This document shows, piece by piece, positions 56,186 through 64,000 of a stretch of DNA of 64,000 nt. Made by a program: the position numbers and the translations under genes. Within the stretch, counting starts at the first letter, position 1, and every line of letters starts with the position of its first letter. Origin of the DNA: Onchidella celtica. Its lineage: Eukaryota > Mollusca > Gastropoda > Systellommatophora > Onchidiidae. The stretch lies in the NCBI GenBank assembly GCA_963931925.1, contig OZ007576.1:11316261-11380260 (forward strand). The letters are read 5' to 3'. A model generated the notes under the pieces. The model was not told the origin of the DNA and did no database searches. It saw only the letters and a list, made by a program, of their open reading frames with translations.

Positions 56186-56800
56186 AATAAGATAAGATAA
56201 GATAAGATAAGATAAATTTTATTCGTCCTTGTACAAGGAAATTTGTTTTGATCATTGAATACATAACAATACAGTTACAGAAGCAGAAAGTATGATACAT
56301 AGCGCACACACACACATATATACACACACACTGATAAATTAACTAAATTAACAAAATTAACAGTGCACACAATATGCTTCCCTAACTAAAACACATTGAC
56401 CTGACACGCAGGACATAATTCAACTGTGCACAGATTACGATCAAGATGACGACATTATTGTAACATCCTAGTTGATGATGGAATAAACGATTTAAAGTAG
56501 CGCTCAGTTTTAGTTTTCTTTGACAACAGCCTTAAACTTCTTACAGATCTTATATATTCCTTGTTCAGGGGATGTTGGGGGTCATTTATAATAATATTAG
56601 CTTTTTTAATACAAGCACCAGTGTACAGCTCATCAAAATATGGCAGATCACAGATACAAATTTTGGATGCTTTTTTAATTAATTATTGATCTTATTTTTA
56701 TCTTTTTGTAAGATGTTTCCTCCCCAACAGACAACTCCATACATCAAAACGCTCTGAATAGCCATGGTGTAAAATATTTTCATATTTATTTTGTACCCAG
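56186..56800 (-). mobile_element. 5'-truncated LINE 3' end with (TTATC)n tail
   Basis: The minus strand encodes an RT C-terminal region: KIFYTMAIQSVLMYGVVCWGGN, then separately ICDLPYFDELYTGAC, DPQHPLNKEYI and FIPSSTRMLQ before a stop. The tail is five to six units of (TTATC), read as GATAA on the plus strand at 56191-56215. The AVVCWGG-type motif and the PxHPL block occur at the end of CR1/Rex-group and related LINE ORF2 proteins; the clade is not certain. The right limit is approximate. Confidence 0.7.
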
Positions 56801-58180
56801 AGAATTCGCATGAAATAAACACGAGGATTAGCATCTTAAATCTTTGTTGGATTGGACATTTGCTCGTCTGTTTTCTCTCATTGTTCTTTGCCCGTCGCAG
56901 TGATATTGTTTTCCTTTTCTGTGTGTGGATAAGAATTTTGCAGCAGTAATGTGACGACACGAAAAGATTAGTTCACGGACGATTGTTTTGTATGAGGGTG
57001 CTTGGAGTCAAAGAGAATTTAATATTTGCTGGGCGTAGTTGTGTGGCATGCGGTATGTGAAGATCCACCGTAGGACATGCGTGTTCTGGTCACTTTCATC
57101 TGCATGTTACAAAGGTTATCTTAGACTTTCGACCTTATGGGGCCATGGAAGGTCAAGAGGATTGTTTTGACCACAAGGTCGCTGTCACTGTGACTGTTAT
57201 TGGTGTCACTGTTTATAGCGAGGTGTGTCTGATTGTTTAATTATTTTAATCTATTTTTAAATTCTTCCTTTGCCCTACCCACTCTTTAAAAAAAAAGGAA
57301 CAAAAATCTTCCACATCAGTGTTAACTCACCCAGTGATGATTTATTCTACCACAAACTGACACATGACACTGTTATTCACATACAGACATTTATGTTTTT
57401 CAATTTCGTTTTTTCATTTCTTGTTCTACTTCTTTTAACCTCCCCCCCCCCCCCCCACACACACTCTCTTATCTCTTCTCGTCCCTATACAAAGTACGTA
57501 CAACTCCTTTTTTTCTGTCCTTTTTTTTTCTCCCATGCCCATCCCACTTTTAGCTCTCTTCTTGTTGTGCAGTTAATTTATTCGCACTTCTGGAAAAAAA
57601 TAAATTATTCTGAAATATACTAAGTATATGTTCATTCACTTAGACTTGTTATTAGTCATTGGGTTTGTAACAAATGGAAAGAAATCCCCGTCAACGAATC
57701 TGTGCTAGAAGACGTACAGCAAATTTGTGCCAAAATAACTGCTTTGTCTCCGCAGCTTCCCCGTTATGGTTTTTAATGAAATCCTTGAACACAGAAGACT
57801 AAAATATGACCAGTGAGGTCACAATGTTTGCTTCCACTTTTCACGACTTATTGTTTACATTATCATCTAGAAAACAAACATTTCGGGCGACAAGAGTATT
57901 GAACAACACTGCAATGTCAAGGGCATAGTTTCATTTTCGGCTACAGATGCACAGAATCTCACACAAAATGTCTGATTTGATCATCCTTGGGAAAACACCT
58001 GACTGTAAAGGCGACGTGAAGTCGGTGATGGGTGTCCAGATAGGAAGGAGGTGTGCGCGCTTTGAAATTTATAATCTTTGGCCTCTACAGGAAGTCTAAA
58101 CACAAACATCCAAGCAATGGCAAGGTCAGATTGGAAAGTATGAGAGAGCGAAAGAGAGAGGGAGGGCGCGAGAGAAACCT
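56801..58180. other. No gene supported; low-complexity patches
   Basis: Includes a C-run at about 57441-57456 and T-rich tracts. Open frames are composition-driven. Confidence 0.35.
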
Positions 58181-58796
58181 GCAGAGTGAGTGAGAAAGGG
58201 AAAGAGGAGAGAGAGAAGACGGCAGAGAAAGAGAGGGGAAGGGGAGGGGCAGAGAGAGAGGGAAGAGAGAGAAAACGGCAGAGTGAGAAGAGGACAGAGA
58301 GAGAGAGAGTGAGAAAGAAAGAGAGGAAAAGGAGGAAAAGAAAAGAACACAAGGGTTGTGAAAAACAGAATATGCATGTGTCGGTGGGGGGCATGGGGTT
58401 GGGGGTAATAATAGATAGCCCTCCCACCATGTGCGGGGATAATGTGTATGCCATGTTAATAGAAATTTATATTGCATTATTTGATTTAAGCAGAGTGAGT
58501 GAGAAAGGGAAAGAGGAGAGACAGAGAAGAGGGCAGAGAAAGAGAGGGGGATGGGCGGGGGCAGAGAGAGAGAGGGGGGAGAGAGAGAACAGGGCAGAGA
58601 GAGAAGAGGACAGAGTGAGAGAGAGAGTGTGAGAAAGAAAGAGAGGAAAAGGAGGAAAAGAAAAGAACACAAAGATTGGGAAAAATAGAATATGCACGTG
58701 TCGGTGGGGGCAATAATAGATAGCCCTCCCATCATGTGCAGGGATAATGTGTATGCCATGTTAATAGAAATTTATATTGCATTATGTGATTTAAGC
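58181..58796. repeat. Tandem duplication of a 309-bp unit containing a GA-rich block
   Basis: GCAGAGTGAGTGAGAAAGGG begins each copy (58181 and 58490). The unit is about 190 bp of GA-rich sequence plus a unique part (GATAGCCCTCCCA, then ATGTGTATGCCATGTTAAT). The unique parts are nearly identical while the GA blocks differ more, and the first has an extra G-rich stretch. Confidence 0.9.
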
Positions 58797-61700
58797 TTCC
58801 CTCTCAGCATTTTTTTGTACCGTCCTGCAATTTGTAATGTTCAGTTTTGTTTATGCTTACCATTTCATTTCACTGCAATGGCCGATCTGCAATTGTTGTT
58901 ACAGTATTTTGTTTCGTTTTGTTTTCGTCATCTGATGTTGTCTCTTGTTATCTACAATATCGAGGGGTATTTGCCATATTGTTGTACCCGGTACCGGTAA
59001 GCGACATTTTGCTGATTTTGAGATTTTGACATAAAAGTGGTTCTCTCACTCCTAATTTCATCATGTATAAGTGTCATTCTACCTTATACCTACAGTTGGG
59101 TATTTTCCAGAGTATAAAATATGCAGTTTGTGGATACTGAGCACAAAGTATATGATTCTTTTCGTATTGGGAATTTCTACTTGCATGAATTTATATTTTG
59201 GTACCGGTACACCGAAGATCGGCCTTCACGGACCAAAAAGGTATCTCTTCTCTGCATTGCGTAATAATTTGGTCTGCTTATTTTCCAGTCCTCTTACAAT
59301 TTTATTAAGTGTGCGATACTCACATCAAGCCCTTTAATTCACATGTCTACTGCAGTTCCAACACTCAATACAACATTCAAATAGTATGGAGAAACAGTGT
59401 CGAGCTATCATGTGTATCTGTAGGTCACTTGTGGTATATCTGCAGTCTGATGGAAAACACCACAATTAATTTGCCACTGGGTCTGTAGGTAGAAGAGTGA
59501 ATAGAGAGGGTGTTCCAGGTTCTCGAAACATGGCCACTATCAAAATTAAATTGTTTTTTAAATTTCAAAATTTTGCATTAGTTGGATAAGAAGGCGTGGA
59601 CCAGAAAACTAGTCGAAGTCGTTTATTGATAGAGGCAGGGATTATCAGCCTCCACGCCAATTGGACGTCTTCAGTTTTTATTGGTCAATGGTAATACTGA
59701 AATCCTGGCAAAAAAACACCCAAACTCTTTCTGTCTATACTACAACAAAGGCAAGTACCATAAAAAGACTACTAACAGAATTAGCTTCTTCCATGGCACG
59801 AGTCCAAGGTAGCCGGACTTATTGTGGAATACCGTATGCTCCCAACTCCTCTGGCCAAAGTTTCATGGCTATTGTACTGGTGTCCTTCAACACTGACATT
59901 ATATGTATTAGGGTGTGATTTTGGGCATTGGTTATTTTCCCGTTGGCATCTTGCGGCAGCTTTGTTTTCATTTTGTCGCCACAGTGCTTTGTTCCTTGAC
60001 CAACATAGACGGGATTCAAGGGTCAGAACTATTACTGTTATTTGCGATACAGTTGCCACTGAATGCACAGAAAATTTGCAAATCTTTGTTCACAAACTGT
60101 CTTTAATCATTGTCAAACACTGGAAAATATTCTAAACCCCAATTCCTTCAACTGTTAAATTACATTGGCACTGACGTGTATTTACACAATGGTCTGACAT
60201 CCCTTTACATAAGAGATTTGTGTCGCCATGCACCAGTTTTGTGTCTTCAGAATATTCCTATTTACATAAATAGTACGTAGCTCGTTAGAGTACAAGTACA
60301 ATGTAGCCGCACTGCTTTGAACATGTTATTTTTCAGTTATACAACAGATTACCTAATTGGTAATCCTACCAGTGACCTACATAATTATATACACAACTAC
60401 ATGTCATCGTTTCCCATATTATTTCAATGTTGTATCGAGTGTTGAAACTGCAGTGGGCATGAGAATTAAAGTCCTCGATATGTATATAACACATCTTGGA
60501 ATAAACCAAAGTCAGTTTAGAGACAACCTGATGCACATTGTTTCAAAACGATGCAAAGGAGGTATTGTTCTGATATAAATTCATTTGAATATTTGCCATT
60601 TCACCATATGTTGGTTTTAGCGTGATGTATGTGTAACGTCTTGCTAAATCATTCCCTGTTTTAAAATATAAAGAGATAAAAAAAAGTGGAGGTTTATGAA
60701 AAGCTTCTCCTCCTTTAACAAAAAAAATATACAGGCCTATACATGTATACTTATTTCGCAATTTCAATCGCTCGCGCTTATGTGTGTGTGCCAGGTGTCA
60801 AGAAGGCCAAGATGTGCAGCACAGAACGTTTGGGCCACGATAGATGTTTAGAATTCATCCCGTACGAGAGAAGTGTTACAGTTGGAGACATCAAGGTCAC
60901 GATTTGCATCTTGAGTGTTGACTTTCTGCTCCTGTGTCCTTCCATTTCACTTGTTGTTTTTTCTTTGTTCCTGGTAGATAAACCCCAGGAGCTCAGGAAG
61001 AGCTTGGTTAAATTCTGTGAAAACTATTCTTTCCTGTCCCAATCTGTGGTTTTTATACGTTTTTTTTAAAAATGGTCATTAAAAAAAAAATCTTTCTAAG
61101 TTTAATGGAGAAGCCGAATGTTGAAGGTACAAAACGAATGTCATTACAGTTCGTTATATTCATCATTATCATCCATCGCAGTCACCCAATTATATATCAT
61201 TCCTAATGAACATTTAAGTCATGTGGCCATAGTGGGTTTTGCACAGTGATTTTTTTGGGGAAAGTGCAAGAGAGGGTTAAGGATCACATTTGGCTTGCCG
61301 GTTGCAATAAACTTTTCTTGATGAAATGGCCATAATATCGACCTTGGAAATTGACCACAAAGTGGTCACAAAAAGCCTATTGTGAGTATATTAGTCATAT
61401 AACCCAAAGAGCCTCTACCTTACTTATTTCATAGCTGAACCACTGTTGTGGTTCCCGTTAGTCATTTTGTTCTGTTGTCTTATTTTCCATCAACATTACA
61501 TTTGTTCTTAACGTTTGACAGAGAAGCAAATGAGAGTTTCCTGTTGCAGAAAACCATATAACATGTGTATTTTTCTTGGGCATTTTTATGTAAGTTTTGA
61601 TTTTGATGCGCACTGAACAAAACTTTGAATTCACAAAACGCTTCAAAGTTTTCAGTCCTCATTTTCTCGAAAAGGCAAAAATGCAAATACAACAATATGG

Positions 61701-64000
61701 AAAATAACTGACGAAATCTTTCTACCCGGCTACAAGCTGTAAAATCCCCATTGCAAGTGTTCATGGAAATTCAGCATTGTACTTCTCCCTTTCCCACACT
61801 TCCCATCCTAAGCTAAATGCATCAAAGGGGGAAAAATCAACACTTTCGAAGTCTTTGTTGGTTTTGTCTTTTGCATGTGCGGTGAATCATACTTCGCATG
61901 GAGACATCACAAGGCGCTTCTTTTCGTCACAGAACTGAGAATTCCACGCCCAGATCAAGCAATGCATCGACACATGTGAATTTTTTCAAAATAATCGAAA
62001 CAGTGATGTTGGTATCGCTATTAGTTGTAAATTGATACTTAAATGTGCTCAGATACCATGAACATCTTGTTTGTATGTGTTTGCTTCTTTGCTATACATA
62101 ATATTCTTCCAATTGTTCATGTTAGATTGATTTTTACATAAGTGCAGGCCAAATGAATTGGTTTCCTTAATATCGCTGCAAATCAGGATAATAATCTATT
62201 CGATCCCTAATCGTCAAAATCGTTCTTTGCCCCGCAATGACTTGACGTCTCGGACGGTGACATGTTTCAGATGTGTGACATTCTCCAGACCCAAAGAGGA
62301 AACTCCTTGACTTCCTGACGCAGGGAAAAAAAATAATAACAGGAACAATGGTGTGCTTGGTGATCATTTTTCCTTTGCTTTATTTAGGATTGCTATAGCC
62401 CCGCCGCCTTGCCCACTGAAAAAATGCCTCCTGTGGGCGGAGAAAGATTTTTTATAAAAATATTCTACGGACATTGGCCCTTCCCTGTTCTGTATTTACC
62501 TCCCTGGCACCTGGCATAAGAGATACATCTGGCACACATCTGTTCTGTTCTTGCCCATATATTACGTATAAATTTACATTTCGCTCTTTAAAATAGCTTG
62601 TTTGTCTCGTGCAACTTTCATTGTTTTGAAACCAAAAAAAAAAAGAAAAAGCGAATTTAAGAAAATTCTTGTCCAAAGCTGGTGAGAGTATACAGTTTAC
62701 AGATCTTAAGTACCTGGAGGTGAATTTTCTTGAATGAAAATTACAAATGATTAATGTAACGGGGGGGGGGGGGGGGGGGAAATGGGTCACACTGGAGAAT
62801 TTTTCTTTTTTTTTTTAAGGGGGAGGGGATGGGGTGGGGAGATTCATCTAGGCCTTGTGCTGAAAAAAAATTAAGATAAATCACACACTAAAACACATGC
62901 GTCTGTTATGAAAAACTCTAGGCCTCTTGGAGTCTGAGGCGACTGACATCCACACTCGATGGGGGCCATGGAGCTACTCCATGATATGGGGACAGGAGAC
63001 AGAAGGAATTTATTTAAAATTAAAATTTAATGTACCTCCCCATTTAACAACGGAACAAAACATTTTTTTTTCCACCCAAAATTGTATCTTTACCTATATC
63101 TTCTCTGCGCCCCAAAACTTGTTGTCGGATTAAACGTGTAAATTCCACCTCCCGCAAAGTAAACAAATAAACAAATCAATCAATCAATCGAATGAGACGT
63201 GTTAGCTTGGAATTAAAGTGGGCGATCTTTCTTCTTGTATTTCATGTTATTGTGAAGCTACAACCCATAAATTATTTACACATAAAAAACAACAACAAAA
63301 TACGCGCACACACACACACACACCTACACACTTATGTGATTAAATTTAAAAATATTGAGGGACATAATAAAATTTGAAACATCCAGATATAGATATGTGG
63401 GTCGTTTATCTGCAAAACAATTAACACTCAGACACAAAGAATATCTGCGTGTGATCATTTATAACGTTTTGAGTTTATGTTTACTAGGCGTCAGCTCTAT
63501 GACAACTACATTGCACCGGTAAAGCTGGGTTTTCATGTGCACGGAAAAGGAAACGGCAAAGTAAACGGAAACATCAAAAACCCTTAGAGCAGTGAAATAG
63601 AAAGAATGTTTTCATATGTCCGGGAACGCCGTTTCTGTACAGATGGAAACACTCCTTCTTTTTTACTACTTGAAGGATTTTTTACTTTTCTACTGCCGGT
63701 TCCTTTTCCCTGCACATGAAAACACAGCTTAAGGCTCACTGATGACAGCACAAACAACAACAACAACAAACTTTGGGAAGTAGGGGGGCTATCCATTAAC
63801 ACGAAAAAAAAATAATAAAAAAATGAATCTAATTGGAATCTGATATTTCAGAAAAGAGATAAAACAAACAAGTTTCAATTTAAATTGTTGGTGCTGGCAT
63901 ATTTTGATAACAGAAAATTTAATTGATCTGGACGCATGATTTATATACCATCATGAATGTGTCAAAACAAATACCCCTCGTCCTTTAATCACTTAATATG
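58797..64000. other. No gene supported to the right edge
   Basis: AT-rich DNA with a 19-G run at 62761-62779 and a (CA)n patch at about 63306-63322. Short open frames at 59661-60135, 60743-61069 and 62167-62790 were examined and show no recognisable domain. Confidence 0.35.

Noticed and set aside
57981-58759. Leu/Ser/Phe-rich open frames up to 224 codons on the minus strand
   Set aside because: They follow the GA-rich duplicated block and reflect composition, not a protein.
60795-61069. Possible two-exon coding unit (TERLGHDRCLEFIPYERSVT; KPQELRKSL)
   Set aside because: The stretches look protein-like, but the only plausible donor and acceptor give mismatched phases, and no family was recognised.
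63493-63522. Small exon-like stretch (RQLYDNYIAP) between AG and GT
   Set aside because: Too short to judge, and no partner exon was found.

Overview
This is a stretch of animal nuclear DNA, not microbial. It has spliced genes with GT-AG introns of up to 12.6 kb, many retrotransposons and inverted-repeat DNA transposons, and long microsatellites. The mix of CR1, L2-like and RTE LINEs, a DIRS fossil, pogo-like miniature elements and (ATT)n-tailed repeats fits an invertebrate, most likely a mollusc such as a marine gastropod. That placement is inference.

Four conserved host genes were found by reading exons across splice sites. (1) A RILP-like gene (RILPL1 type), minus strand, 72-14777; its 3' exons lie off the left edge. 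(2) A 180-residue single-domain rhodanese-like sulfurtransferase, plus strand, 17584-22110. (3) DCTPP1, the dCTP pyrophosphatase, plus strand, 27118-32025, 171 residues. (4) An ABHD1/ABHD3-type alpha/beta hydrolase, minus strand, 37957-52991, 390 or 392 residues. Every junction used keeps phase and places family motifs in order. The genes are unrelated in pathway: vesicle/cilium adaptor, sulfur transfer, nucleotide-pool cleaning, phospholipid hydrolysis.

The most interesting host feature is in the ABHD3-like gene. Two diverged but homologous versions of one exon (47077-47250 and 45166-45333) have identical phases at both ends, so the gene looks able to make two proteins that differ just after the catalytic serine. 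This looks like mutually exclusive splicing.

The mobile DNA is layered. The 12.6-kb RILPL1 intron holds a decayed L2-like LINE (about 3280-11742). A 401-bp miniature element with 8-bp target repeats has entered it. So has a complete-looking 4.25-kb CR1 LINE with two uninterrupted ORFs, whose removal at a 4-bp GATA repeat restores the L2 reading frame exactly. A 5'-truncated RTE LINE (16686-17355) has perfect 11-bp target repeats. Two pogo-like miniature elements (18899-19720 and 45660-46438) lie in opposite orientation in introns of two genes. A broken DIRS-type fossil lies at about 33552-35888. The ABHD3-like introns carry a 3.4-kb inverted-repeat element containing a 66-bp minisatellite, a 2.0-kb element with 8-bp target repeats, and four copies of a small fold-back family.

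The right end (54-64 kb) has microsatellites, two local tandem duplications and a LINE tail; no gene could be supported there. No tRNA, rRNA or CRISPR array was recognised.
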